From Planctomycetota bacterium (GTDB taxonomy: Bacteria; Planctomycetota; Planctomycetia; Pirellulales; Lacipirellulaceae): a stretch of DNA of 64,000 bases. Of the stretch, positions 43,531 through 52,330 are shown piece by piece. The notes below the pieces were generated by a model, which saw only the letters and a program-made list of their open reading frames with translations, was not told where the DNA came from and made no database searches. A program made the translations under genes and the position numbers. Within the stretch, counting starts at the first letter, position 1; each line of letters starts with the position of its first letter. Where the stretch lies: contig JAADGV010000002.1 of the NCBI GenBank assembly GCA_013152205.1, positions 1 through 64,000 on the forward strand. The letters are read 5' to 3'.

Positions 43531-44865
43531 ATGAAGACGCTCATAAAAAATGCACAAGTCGTAACGCCCACTGGCATCGAAAGTGTCTCGGTGTTGGTGG
43601 AGGGTGATAAAATTGCCGCGATTGATGCTGCCGTCCAGACCACCGCGGATGAAATTGTCGACGCCGCGGGATTGTTCCTGCTGCCTGGGGTGGTGGACGA
43701 TCAAGTTCACTTTCGCGAGCCGGGCTTGACCCATAAGGAAGACCTGACCGCAGCAAGTCGGGCTTGTGCGAAGGGTGGGGTGACAACCTTCCTGGAGATG
43801 CCTAATACGGTGCCTGCGGCGAAGACGCAAGCGTTGGTTGATGCAAAATTGGCACTTGCAGCAGAAAAATCGTTGGTCAACTATGGGTTCTATATTGGCG
43901 CAACACCCGATAATATCGACGATCTTGCTACCGCGAAAAACACGCCCGGGATAAAAATATTTATCGGCTCGAGCACGGGCGACTTGCTGGTTGACCGTCA
44001 AGATTCGCTGGAACGGATTTTTGCGGAGACCACGCTCCCGCTTACGGCCCACTGCGAGGATGAGTCGACGATTCGGGCCAATGCCGAAAAATATCGAGAC
44101 AGCAGCGATGTGGCAGACCATTCGCGGGTTCGCAACCACGAGGCGGCAATCATCGCCACCCGTCGAGCGCTCGATCTTGCTTATCGGCATAATCATCGTT
44201 TTCATGTCTTGCATGTCTCGACCGGCGCAGAGACCGAGTTGTTGGCCGACCATCGTGGGCTGATTACTGCGGAAGCTTGCCCCCACCACCTGCTGTTTAA
44301 CGTCGACGACTATCCGCGGCTGGGGACACTGATCCAGGCAAATCCATCCATCAAAACGGCAGCCGACAACAGCCAACTTTGGCAGGCTTTGCTGGACGGA
44401 AGAATTCAAGTCGTAGCAACGGACCACGCACCGCATACTTTAGAAGAAAAACAGCAGCCCTACCCTCACGCTCCTTCGGGCATGCCTTGCATCGAAAACT
44501 GTTTGGCATTGATGCTCAACGAAGTGAACCGAGGCCGCTGCACTTTGGAGCAGGTGGTCCAGTGGATGTGCGACGCCCCGGCACGGGTATGGGACATTGT
44601 GGACAAAGGCCGAATAGCGGAAGGCTACGATGCGGATTTGGTATTGGTCGATTTAGGGCGAACTTGTCGAGTTCGGAACGAAGATCAGATATCCAAATGC
44701 GGCTGGAGTGCCTGGGATGGCGAGGAACTTACCGGCTGGGCTGTACGAACCTGGGTGATGGGGCAGGAAGTCTATCGCGAGGGGAAGTTCGATACCAGCC
44801 GCCTGGGGCAGGCCGCAGAATTTGACCATGCCCGCGGCGGATATTGGGCCACCGTCACCAGCTAG
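43531..44865 (+). CDS. pyrC: Dihydroorotase (class I type)
   Basis: ATG 43531 begins [15 protein letters not shown], the usual start of this amidohydrolase. The enzyme closes N-carbamoyl-aspartate to dihydroorotate in pyrimidine synthesis. The family has DxHxH after the first strand; here it is [18 protein letters not shown], so Gln replaces the first His. The same variant occurs in other phyla (Bacteroidetes), from memory, so it is a known subclass. The C-terminal [11 protein letters not shown] carries the catalytic Asp. Length 444 is typical. Pseudo-dihydroorotase status cannot be excluded. Confidence 0.88.
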   Translation: MKTLIKNAQVVTPTGIESVSVLVEGDKIAAIDAAVQTTADEIVDAAGLFLLPGVVDDQVHFREPGLTHKEDLTAASRACAKGGVTTFLEMPNTVPAAKTQALVDAKLALAAEKSLVNYGFYIGATPDNIDDLATAKNTPGIKIFIGSSTGDLLVDRQDSLERIFAETTLPLTAHCEDESTIRANAEKYRDSSDVADHSRVRNHEAAIIATRRALDLAYRHNHRFHVLHVSTGAETELLADHRGLITAEACPHHLLFNVDDYPRLGTLIQANPSIKTAADNSQLWQALLDGRIQVVATDHAPHTLEEKQQPYPHAPSGMPCIENCLALMLNEVNRGRCTLEQVVQWMCDAPARVWDIVDKGRIAEGYDADLVLVDLGRTCRVRNEDQISKCGWSAWDGEELTGWAVRTWVMGQEVYREGKFDTSRLGQAAEFDHARGGYWATVTS

Positions 44866-45008
44866 ACGGTCAGATTGGCTAAATGGACGTTGGCCTCGTG
44901 CTCTGCCAACGGTAGAATGCACGTCGACCCAGCTGATACCAAAATGCAAGCAGCATCTCCCGCCCCGATTGTTTCATCTACTGCGTTCCGTAAGGACACG
45001 AGTCAATA

Positions 45009-45719
45009 ATGTCGGAACGACTTTGGTACTTGAAACGCTGTGATTTATTTCAGCGGCTCAGTCCCGAACAACTTGCTTCGGTCGAGTCTCGTAGCCGTAT
45101 GCGGGAATGTCCTCGGGGTACGCCAATCTATCTACCCGCAGACTATGCCAATGGCGTGCTGTTGCTGGCCAAAGGGCGTGTGAAGATTGGTAGCTTTACC
45201 GAAGAAGGCAAGCAGACGATTCTGACGTTCATCGAGCCGGGCGAGTTATTTGGCGAGTTGGCCCTGATGGGCACGGAAGAACGCGAAGAATATGCCGAAG
45301 CGGTCGAGAAATCGACGGTGCTTCTCATCCCCAACGAGGTGATGCAGCAACTGCTGGCAGAGAACCCCGCGGTTTCTCTGGGCATCACCAAATTGTTTGG
45401 TTTGCGACGGCAGCGAATTGAGCGACGGCTAAAATACCTGCTATTTCGCTCGAATCGCGAACGGCTGGTACATTTACTGCTGGAATTGGCCGAGCAGTAT
45501 GGCCAAAGGACCGGTGCGGGCGTGGAACTTCGTATTAAACTCTCGCACCAAGACTTGGCGAGTATTGTAGGTAGCACACGAGAAACCGTGACGGTTGTGC
45601 TGGGCGAACTGCAATCCGAGGGACGTTTGCAGCTAGGACGAAGGAAAATCATATTAACGGACATAGCCCAATTGGCCGAGAGCGTGAGTATACCCGTCCC
45701 CCGACTTCGAGGGGCTTGA
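45009..45719 (+). CDS. Crp/Fnr-family transcriptional regulator
   Basis: The 236 residues have an N-terminal cyclic-nucleotide-binding fold (LFQRLSPEQLASVESRS, RVKIGSFTEEGKQTILTFIE, GELFGELALMG) and a C-terminal HTH (LSHQDLASIVGSTRETVTVVLGEL, trimmed). The Arg/Glu pattern for cAMP is only partly kept. Fe-S cysteines of FNR are absent (only Cys11 and Cys34 by position). It may bind another ligand. It is preceded by pyrC and followed by a zinc-finger membrane gene on the same strand, but with 100-bp gaps, so an operon is unclear. The start is ATG 45009. Confidence 0.88.
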   Translation: MSERLWYLKRCDLFQRLSPEQLASVESRSRMRECPRGTPIYLPADYANGVLLLAKGRVKIGSFTEEGKQTILTFIEPGELFGELALMGTEEREEYAEAVEKSTVLLIPNEVMQQLLAENPAVSLGITKLFGLRRQRIERRLKYLLFRSNRERLVHLLLELAEQYGQRTGAGVELRIKLSHQDLASIVGSTRETVTVVLGELQSEGRLQLGRRKIILTDIAQLAESVSIPVPRLRGA

Positions 45720-45835
45720 TGGCGGTATTGTGAGGTGTTTCACAGACAAATTGGCCGCATTAGACGACTATTGGCATAGAGGGATCCGCAGAAGCCGCTG
45801 GACTCTGCGTGCGGCATACTGAGAAGGCTAGAAGA

Positions 45836-46258
45836 ATGTCAACTAACCAACAACATGACGACTGGCGTGACTGCCCCATTGGCGAATTGAGCCAGATGGT
45901 GGGGCGATTGAATGCTGCTCAGCGGCAGGCGCGGATGAAGCAGCTTTATGGCAAGGCTGCGGCTTGTGTGCTGCTGGTGGCGGTTGGAGTTTTTGCGGTA
46001 GGTACGGTCCTTTCTTCTCGGTATGGAGGGATTACATGCCCCGAGTGCCAAGAGCATTTTGTGGCATTCTACGACCATCAGACCAAAGCGACGGCCATGG
46101 ATGATGCCCTAGCCTCGAGCATGACGAAGCATCTTGAGAACTGCGGTAGTTGCCGTAGTGCTTTTGAAAAAAGTTACCCTGGCGTTCTACCAGCCGAGCT
46201 GTCTGATCAGCTCGCGGTTCCTATTTTCGCTGTCGCCAATTTTGCGACGCTCTACTGA
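45836..46258 (+). CDS. Membrane protein with a zinc-finger-like motif after the helix
   Basis: From ATG 45836 the 140 residues hold one membrane helix (about 41-60, KAAACVLLVAVGVFAVGTVL) followed by CPECQEHF (Cys68, Cys71) and HLENCGSC (His99, Cys103, Cys106). The HxxxCxxC pattern with a preceding CxxC resembles the anti-sigma zf-HC2 domain. In classic anti-sigma factors the zinc domain precedes the helix; here it follows, so the topology is reversed, and a true anti-sigma role is doubtful. No sigma factor is adjacent. The 3' end overlaps the convergent YHS-like gene by seven bases. Confidence 0.7.
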   Translation: MSTNQQHDDWRDCPIGELSQMVGRLNAAQRQARMKQLYGKAAACVLLVAVGVFAVGTVLSSRYGGITCPECQEHFVAFYDHQTKATAMDDALASSMTKHLENCGSCRSAFEKSYPGVLPAELSDQLAVPIFAVANFATLY

Positions 46259-47520
46259 GCCGGTGTTGCTTCGGTCTTAGCAGCCTCAAGATATGCGGTC
46301 GGGTTGGCCTCGAACGAACGTTTTTCTTTGGCGCCGGCAAAAAGGAAAAGTTGGCCTTTGTCTTTGGATTGCTTCGAGTAGAAAACGCTGCCTGCGATAC
46401 GTTGCTCTTTTTCTACGAGTGAGACAATGCAGTCGCCCCCGAGTATGGGTAAATAGAGTTTTGGGTTGTTCTCGAACTTCTCCTTTTGCTCCTCGCCTGC
46501 TAACAAATAGATTTTGTTGTTAAGCTCGACTGGGAAATTCAATTTGCCTCGCACCCAGATCCCTTGCTCTTTGATCGAAACAGGGCAGTATCCCTCCATC
46601 GCTAGCTTGCCGTCGGGTATCGCCTCTTTTTCGTCGTTAGCTGCCTCGTCAGCCAACGGCTTGGCATCGGCCAAGGCCTGTTGGTCTTTCGCATTTGCTG
46701 CAGGAATCATCTTCTGCTGGCCGTCGCCCTTCTGCGGTGGGGCTTTGTTGGCGACAGCAGGCGAGCCGCTACCTTGAGCGTGGCCCATAGCCATTGCTCC
46801 ATAGCGGCTTGGATTGGCTCCGAAGGTCGCTCGCTGGTGCGATCCAGCGAAATAATATCGCAGTCCCCCGACGGTGGCGACCGTGGCGGGCAGACCTTGA
46901 ATCTCTTTCTGTAGATCGACTTTACAGACGATGCAATTGCCATTGTGGGCAATGTCTTCGCTGGTGTATCGCTCGGTGTTATTCTGAAAACGCTCTCGCA
47001 ACAACTCGCTGGCGAATAAATAAATTCGCCCCCGATGGACTACCCCAAAGCGCGGGTCGCCAGGAATTCGCTTGCCTGTTTCTGAATAGGAAACAAGACA
47101 GTCTCCTCCTAAGACAGGGGCGTACTTTTCTGGCGCTGCGATAAAGATGTCTTTTTCGCGTTGGTTGGCAAACCAATAGATCTGTCCATCAAAAAAAACG
47201 TGTCGGGTTGCGAGCCCTTCAATCCACTTTTGTTGGTCTCTTAACGCAACCACCGAGTAACCCTTTGCAGCAACTGGCAACTTGGTGTGGGAGTGCGAAA
47301 AAGGCAGGTACGGATTTGTGTCCGTGAGATTTGGTTCGGTGTAGACGCGTTGCGAAGCACCTGGGGCAGGTTGCGTCTGGGATGGTGGCTCTCGCGTACC
47401 GCTCTCAGCCCATGCACTCCCGGCAAAGGCAACCAGCAAGACCACCGTGACTACCTGGGCGGCCAAGCAAGTAAGTTGCCTGAGACATTGCGTCAGTGAA
47501 TAGATCGCCTGCATAAACAT
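46252..47520 (-). CDS. Exported protein with about five YHS-like modules
   Basis: A signal peptide (VVTVVLLVAFAGSAWA) is followed by repeated units of the form 'YVV/CPVS...GKxxFxNxxFxFAxxxEKxxFxxxPxxYxP'. Three units lie before a low-complexity Ala/Lys/Gln linker and two after it. Examples are HVFFDGQIYWFANQREKDIF and VELNNKIYLLAGEEQKEKF. Cysteines recur in GDCLV, GNCIVC, YCPVS and GDCIV. YHS domains are often metal-associated. The protein is presumably periplasmic. A role in metal handling is inference. It overlaps the zinc-finger gene by seven bases at the 3' ends. The start is ATG 47520 or 47514. Confidence 0.8.
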   Translation of the reverse strand: MFMQAIYSLTQCLRQLTCLAAQVVTVVLLVAFAGSAWAESGTREPPSQTQPAPGASQRVYTEPNLTDTNPYLPFSHSHTKLPVAAKGYSVVALRDQQKWIEGLATRHVFFDGQIYWFANQREKDIFIAAPEKYAPVLGGDCLVSYSETGKRIPGDPRFGVVHRGRIYLFASELLRERFQNNTERYTSEDIAHNGNCIVCKVDLQKEIQGLPATVATVGGLRYYFAGSHQRATFGANPSRYGAMAMGHAQGSGSPAVANKAPPQKGDGQQKMIPAANAKDQQALADAKPLADEAANDEKEAIPDGKLAMEGYCPVSIKEQGIWVRGKLNFPVELNNKIYLLAGEEQKEKFENNPKLYLPILGGDCIVSLVEKEQRIAGSVFYSKQSKDKGQLFLFAGAKEKRSFEANPTAYLEAAKTEATPAQ

Positions 47521-47859
47521 AAGGAAACGCTAACTAGGACCAGTTGCTTCCAACTCGAGGGAGGAGTCTAGCGTTTTCGTCGAGTAGCGACGACGTCTTT
47601 TGCACCCGTTTTGAGACGTCAGGATGTTAAAACAGGGGAACTGGGGGCGACAGTAAAGAGGGGGTCGCATGGAATGCAACCAAGAACCGTGCAAACGCCA
47701 AGATGCGCAGCTGGCGGCTTCAGTCTCACGGCCGCGCAAACCTGAGACCTAGTTGGGGTTTGGGGTCGCCGCCAGCCACTGCATCTTGTTTCTTTGGCGT
47801 ATCGCATTCGTCACAGCTAGATTTTAGGCCGTGGCCACATTGGTGGTCTGTGAGATGGT
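47521..47859. other. Intergenic region with a foldback
   Basis: The inverted repeat at 47700-47787 is the only clear structure. No gene is seen. It is the upstream region of the YHS-like gene. Confidence 0.5.
47700..47787. repeat. Imperfect 88-bp foldback
   Basis: AAGATGCGCAGCTGGCGGC (47700-47718) is mirrored by GCCGCCAGCCACTGCATCTT (47768-47787) with small differences, and an inner pair GTCTCA/TGAGAC supports a folded structure. Non-coding. Confidence 0.55.
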
Positions 47860-49668
47860 TCACATTCGAGAAACTATTTGATTGGTAGGCGAGAACCGTG
47901 AACTTTTTCGGCCCGCTAGAAACCACTCAAGGCCTAATAACAGCAAACAAGGCGCGAATTCGATCCATACGACAACAAAGTAAAAAAAGTACTCTCCATT
48001 GTACCGGGTGCCTAAAACCGGCGGGTCGGGATAGTGGGCACTCAACCAGAAACGCAGGTAGTAAAGCAACGAACAGCCAGCCACGAGGTACCAGGTGCGA
48101 TACTTGGCAAATGGCAAGAGCGGGAGTACCCAGCACCAGTACCACGGATTTTGGGTAGGGCAGGTCATCCAGAACCACGCCAACGTCAACATGGCAGCCC
48201 GGCACCAAGCATGGGGATCGGGCACACCGGCTGCACGCCATGCTAACCAACAAGCAAGACAAGCCAAAAAACCGCCTGTGATAACTCTCGTCAAGAGAAA
48301 AGAATCGCCGGTTAGATCTGAAATCTCCTCCAGTTCCAAATTTTCCGGCGGCGGAGCTTCGTCCCCGAAAAGCGTTTGAACCCAACTCCCCAACGATGCG
48401 AAGCGCAATACGGTCGCTCTCGACCATGCATCGGGCACCGCCACAAACCAAGGCTTGATCTCAGGTGCTACGTCGGCTTGAGGGCCTAAGTTTTCTAGCA
48501 CAACCATGAAGAGCAGATCGTTCATTTCCCATCTCTTAAAAAATGCTTGGAGACCAGCGGGCGGCTCGGCGCTTGGATCGAGATGAGGGAGGGCAGTCGG
48601 GAGACTGGCGCTGTCTTGCACTAGTTCGGCTGTGGGCGGACGGTCGTGAGCGACAAAGGTTAGCATTGGCGCGAGCAAGATAGTTGCGGGAATGGTCGCC
48701 GCTATGGCTCCTGAAAAAGTGGCGCCAACGCCGCAACGCCGCCACCAGACGGCAACAAACAGTGGGAGGAGAACCACCGGGTAGATTTTGGCCGCGATCG
48801 CTAAGGCCAACACCACGCCCGACAACGTAGCCGCCCGAATCGGTGCGTCTGTCTTATCGCTACAACTGCGGACTAGCAGCCAAATAGCAAGTGTGGTCAG
48901 AAAAATGGCAATCGAATCGAGATGCCCCCCGTTGGCAATTTCTTTCAAAACCAACGGGCACCAACCATAGGCGATACTCAAACCAGGATGGAGTTTTACT
49001 TCGCGCAGCAAGGCAATAACAACCAAGAGCGTTGCCAAATCGAAGAGCACCAGCAGTAATTTCATCACGACAAGGCGAGTGTGCAACGATACTTTCTCTG
49101 GGGTCACCAGGGCCGCCCATGCAAAAACCGCCTGGCTAACCAGCGGATAAGGCGAAGAGAGTTCACCGTAGTGAATCTGCTTGAGGCTAGCTGCAAGCGA
49201 TGCGTTACGAGCCTGCAATGCCACTAGCTTTTGCAGGTCTTCCTTTTGAAATTTGGCTGGATTTTCGACGGCCTCTCGTACCTGTTGGGGCGAGTAACGA
49301 TAGGGGTTCACTCCATCTGCCAGCACGGCACCATCCCAGATATAACGATAGATATCAATTTCGTGCATCGGCACCGAGGGCAGCAAGATCGCTCGAAAGA
49401 GACAGGCGACGCCTACGATTCCGCAAAGAAGCATCTTGGTGGGTTGGATGCGAACCACGAGACCTAAGGCCGCCCCGTAGCAGAGAAACTCCAGAGCAAA
49501 GATCGTCAACATCCAGAGGGTAGGCTTCTCGGCGTCGGGCACGTCGCCCGCAAATTGCCGGCCCAACCACAACAGGGCAGCATATCCGCAAGCACTAAAA
49601 AGGGCGAGGAAGAAGAGCGTACGAGTTGATCGACAATTTTTGCCGAAGATCTCTGAGATGCTACCCAT
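47860..49668 (-). CDS. Multi-pass GT-C-type glycosyltransferase
   Basis: The 602 residues hold about 11-12 membrane helices. The first large loop carries MHEIDIYRYIWDGAVLADGV, with the acidic residues expected for a GT-C catalytic loop, and VNPYRYSP follows. Such enzymes move sugars from lipid-linked donors (polyprenyl phosphate) to acceptors at the outer face. The gene directly follows a GT2 that could make the donor: the stop TGA (49670-49668) and this ATG (49668) share one base. GTG 49671 is an alternative start. I infer a two-step glycosylation pair. The acceptor is unknown. Confidence 0.85.
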   Translation of the reverse strand: MGSISEIFGKNCRSTRTLFFLALFSACGYAALLWLGRQFAGDVPDAEKPTLWMLTIFALEFLCYGAALGLVVRIQPTKMLLCGIVGVACLFRAILLPSVPMHEIDIYRYIWDGAVLADGVNPYRYSPQQVREAVENPAKFQKEDLQKLVALQARNASLAASLKQIHYGELSSPYPLVSQAVFAWAALVTPEKVSLHTRLVVMKLLLVLFDLATLLVVIALLREVKLHPGLSIAYGWCPLVLKEIANGGHLDSIAIFLTTLAIWLLVRSCSDKTDAPIRAATLSGVVLALAIAAKIYPVVLLPLFVAVWWRRCGVGATFSGAIAATIPATILLAPMLTFVAHDRPPTAELVQDSASLPTALPHLDPSAEPPAGLQAFFKRWEMNDLLFMVVLENLGPQADVAPEIKPWFVAVPDAWSRATVLRFASLGSWVQTLFGDEAPPPENLELEEISDLTGDSFLLTRVITGGFLACLACWLAWRAAGVPDPHAWCRAAMLTLAWFWMTCPTQNPWYWCWVLPLLPFAKYRTWYLVAGCSLLYYLRFWLSAHYPDPPVLGTRYNGEYFFYFVVVWIEFAPCLLLLGLEWFLAGRKSSRFSPTNQIVSRM

Positions 49669-50432
49669 CACTTTGCCTCATCGGCTCGGTTGGATGGCGG
49701 CCTACGAGCTGGTTTCATACTAGATTTCCGCCAGAAGCCGTACTTCGCAATCGTGTACAAAATCTTTGTGCCAGCCAAGATCGTCCCGCGCAGGGTGCCG
49801 CTGATTTTGCTAGTCCCGATACGTTTGCGATAACTGACGGGCACTTCGAGCGTGCGTAGCTCTGCTTTCACGGCTTTGATTTGCATTTCTACCGTCCAGC
49901 CAAAATTGGTGTCTTCCATCCCCAGCCGACACAGATGTGGGTAGGCGATGGCCCGAAATGGCCCTAGGTCGGTGTAATTCGCCCCGAACAACCGGCGCAT
50001 CAGCCAACATGCCAAGCGATTTCCATAGAGGCTTTGGGGAGGCATGGCCCCCTGCTCGCGATCGCCGGCAATTCGCGATCCCAGCACAAAATCGGCCTGA
50101 TCGGCAAAAATTGGTGCGGTTAGTTCCGACAATTGATCGGGGTGATCGCTGTAGTCTGCGTCGACAAACACAACCACGGCCGGGGCGCATTCGCCGTGCT
50201 TCACCCGATCTTCAATCTTGGCCAGCCCAGCTAAACATGCCGAACCGTAGCCACGCCGAGGCTCATACACAACTATTGCCCCAGCAGATCGGGCCACTTC
50301 GGCAGTTTGGTCGGTAGAAGCGTTGTCGACAACGATCACGGCTCCGACCGCTGGCAAATCGCGCAGCACTAAGGGCAACGCCTCTTGCTCGTTATAGGCG
50401 GGAATAACAACGATGACTTCGGAAAGCGGCAT
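49668..50432 (-). CDS. Glycosyltransferase family 2 (polyprenyl-phosphate sugar synthase-like)
   Basis: The 254 residues begin VIVVIPAYNEQEALPLVL, with VVDNASTDQTAEVARSAGA, EPRRGYGSACLAGLA and the metal motif FVDADYSDHPDQL. This resembles dolichyl-phosphate mannose synthase-type GT2 enzymes that load a sugar onto polyprenyl phosphate. The C-terminal part has VSYRKRIGTSKISGTLRGT, a usual acceptor-loop pattern, and no membrane helix beyond it. It overlaps the GT-C gene by one base. It is cytoplasmic or membrane-peripheral. The start is ATG 50432. Confidence 0.9.
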   Translation of the reverse strand: MPLSEVIVVIPAYNEQEALPLVLRDLPAVGAVIVVDNASTDQTAEVARSAGAIVVYEPRRGYGSACLAGLAKIEDRVKHGECAPAVVVFVDADYSDHPDQLSELTAPIFADQADFVLGSRIAGDREQGAMPPQSLYGNRLACWLMRRLFGANYTDLGPFRAIAYPHLCRLGMEDTNFGWTVEMQIKAVKAELRTLEVPVSYRKRIGTSKISGTLRGTILAGTKILYTIAKYGFWRKSSMKPARRPPSNRADEAK

Positions 50433-50509
50433 CTAGCTGGCTGCGGAGTGAAGGAGACGACCTTTTCTCTCACAGCGTACAAGCCATTTACCCGCAAGGC
50501 AAACTCAGT

Positions 50510-50710
50510 CTATCTCGAGCCACTCCCGCCGCCCGCGGTCGGAGTGCTAGGGACATAGCCACCCGTTTGGGGTTGGTAAGGCACATAGGTCGCTGTGGGA
50601 GCGGCGCACGAACCATTGCTACAACCTCCACCACCATAAGGTGTCTGACAGCCACTGAATGTCGCAGCCGCTAGCGCGGCAACCGCCAATAAGAAAAATT
50701 TGTACACCAT
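50510..50710 (-). CDS. Small Gly/Pro-rich lipoprotein
   Basis: The 66 residues have a lipoprotein signal with lipobox FSGC (Cys21), then a Gly/Ser/Tyr/Pro-rich tail (GGGGCSNGSCAAPTATYV). AAGGAA precedes ATG 50710. It is probably anchored in the outer membrane or on the cell surface. I recognise no family. It stands between the GT2 gene and repeat copy D and is most likely monocistronic. Confidence 0.7.
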   Translation of the reverse strand: MVYKFFLLAVAALAAATFSGCQTPYGGGGCSNGSCAAPTATYVPYQPQTGGYVPSTPTAGGGSGSR

Positions 50711-50790
50711 TTTTTGAGTTCCTTTCCAATGATTCCGTATTTCCGTTTACAGAAATATGCGTGGGTGATCTTATCCTTTTCTAATTGCAA

Positions 50791-50886
50791 GAGTGTTTTG
50801 TGGGAGGATGTCGTGGCCGACACCGCTAACGAATTTGGCTTGGGATCAAGTGACTCTTGGGAACGTCAATTGGTAAGTTGCTCTAG
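50791..50886. repeat. Gene-end hairpin repeat, copy D
   Basis: GAGTGTTTTGTGGGAGGATG, then TCGTGGCCGACACCGCTAAC and GGGATCAAGTGACTCTTGGG, ending TTGGTAAGTTGCTCTAG. It is nearly complete and matches copy A over its length. It ends seven bases before the stop of the DUF547 gene. Confidence 0.8.
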
Positions 50887-50892
50887 CCGTCA

Positions 50893-51714
50893 CTACTTTC
50901 GGCGGGCCTGATCGTTCAGTCCCCAGTCGTAATCAAGATAGCTAACACTTACCCGACCGCTGGATGCCAGGGTCTGAGCACCTCGGTCGGGTAATAATGG
51001 AGCTACGCGGCGCATTTGAGTCGCTTGGTCTGAGCCGAAGTCTTCGGCAAACCATTTCAGAATTGGGGAGATCGCGATGCGACGTTTGGCCGCATCGTAA
51101 GAGAATTTTGATCGGTCGGCAAAAAACCGTTTAGAATTGAAGGTCAGTTGGCTATCAATTTTCTCTGCCGTGTACGCACTATTTAGCAACGGCGGACAGC
51201 CAATCGAGGCGCAGACGATTGCAAAGTGAATACGAGGATCACCCATTTTGCGCAGCACGTCGTGCTCCATCTGGTTCAACGAATACGTGCGTCCCTCCAC
51301 CGGCAACAGGAGATCGTCCCAAATGTTGTAGCCAAAGACTTTGGCTGTGTGATTGCGAATGCTGGTGGTAGGGTATTCGCGCAGGATGCCTTTGATCGTG
51401 ACCGCGTTGTAGGCGTTGATCCAAAATGCAAACTGACTTTCGCGGGAAGAACTCTTGTTGGGGTCTGCTTGCGAAAGATGGGCGAGGTACTGATCGAGCA
51501 TTGCCTGATCTTGCGGCGATCGTTGCCACGCTTGATAGTTGACAAACCCTGCCGAGTCGCAGTACTTGCGAAGCAGTGCATCCCACGAACTATGATCTAC
51601 CTGCTCGAAAGAAACTTGTTGGTTTGCCGACACAGCTTTGCCCAATGTTGCCGCTCCGCCTGCCCATGCAATCGATGCCTGCATTGAAAGTGCTAGGAAT
51701 ATCAGGTGTTTCAT
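50893..51714 (-). CDS. DUF547 domain protein, exported
   Basis: ATG 51714 gives a signal peptide (HLIFLALSMQASIAWA) and a 273-residue product; a longer frame upstream contains the 25-bp repeat and is not coding. DUF547 motifs are QFAFWINAYNAVTIKGILR, GYNIWDDLLLPVEGRTYSL and HFAIVCASIGCPPLL, with NAYNA and the Cys pair as hallmarks. The function is unknown; the fold resembles a papain-like peptidase, as noted for the family. It is probably periplasmic. Repeat copy D abuts its 3' end and the inverted repeat 51749-52265 abuts its 5' end. Confidence 0.88.
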   Translation of the reverse strand: MKHLIFLALSMQASIAWAGGAATLGKAVSANQQVSFEQVDHSSWDALLRKYCDSAGFVNYQAWQRSPQDQAMLDQYLAHLSQADPNKSSSRESQFAFWINAYNAVTIKGILREYPTTSIRNHTAKVFGYNIWDDLLLPVEGRTYSLNQMEHDVLRKMGDPRIHFAIVCASIGCPPLLNSAYTAEKIDSQLTFNSKRFFADRSKFSYDAAKRRIAISPILKWFAEDFGSDQATQMRRVAPLLPDRGAQTLASSGRVSVSYLDYDWGLNDQARRK

Positions 51715-51748
51715 CGTTACGGTCTCCACCGCGAATTTTTTGGTATCA

Positions 51749-52265
51749 GTGCAAGGTGCAAACCCATGCGGTCGCAATTTTTCTGCTTTCTCAGCCGTTT
51801 CGTGGGAAAACACGATCTCGTATTCTGGAACATCGCTTGAAGTTCTACTGCGGATTATGACTAGTACGCAAAAGTGTGTCTGTGGGATCGATTACTTCTA
51901 CGAACTATTTTTCTGTAACCGTTCACTTGATGACAGCATTCGCAGACTGATAAATAGAAACGGGATTTCACGCAAAGGCGCAAAGACGCCAAGAGCTTGC
52001 GGCTGAATAGATGCGAAACGCCAACCTTGTTGGTTGCGAAAGGAGCGAAACTGCTGAAAAATGGAAAAACGTGCCCCAGGACGAGGAGGACTGCAAAGCC
52101 GCTTAGTTCAAAAATAGATAAGCCACAGAGAACACCGAGGACACGGAGAATCCCGTATTTCAGTACTCTGAGTTCTCGGTGTTCTCTGTGGCTAGCTCCT
52201 TATCGGGCCGAATTTTTTACTTTCAATCCTCTATGATCATGACCGCATGGGTTTGCACCTTGCAC
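51749..52265. repeat. 517-bp segment bounded by perfect 25-bp inverted repeats
   Basis: GTGCAAGGTGCAAACCCATG then CGGTC (51749-51773) is the exact reverse complement of GACCGCATGGGTTTGCACCT then TGCAC (52241-52265). The interior has no convincing gene but contains the 52121-52193 foldback and a CGCAAAGGCGCAAAGACGCC motif. It lies between the DUF547 gene and leuB and probably holds both promoters. It could be a non-autonomous transposon. Confidence 0.8.
52121..52193. repeat. Perfect 19-bp inverted repeat inside the 517-bp segment
   Basis: AGCCACAGAGAACACCGAG (52121-52139) and CTCGGTGTTCTCTGTGGCT (52175-52193) are exact reverse complements. The 35-bp interior is unrelated. This motif is common between genes of planctomycetes and Verrucomicrobia (from memory). 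Confidence 0.8.
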
Positions 52266-52330
52266 GAGTGTGGCTACAATCGGGGGTTTGTTAACAGTCT
52301 TCTTCCCTTAACCTAGTGGACAACAAATCG

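Noticed and set aside
43441-44436. 331-codon minus frame
   Set aside because: Antisense shadow of the dihydroorotase gene; composition is not protein-like.
51749-52265. CRISPR-like or recombination array
   Set aside because: There are only two end repeats in inverted orientation and no regular spacers; no cas gene is in the window.
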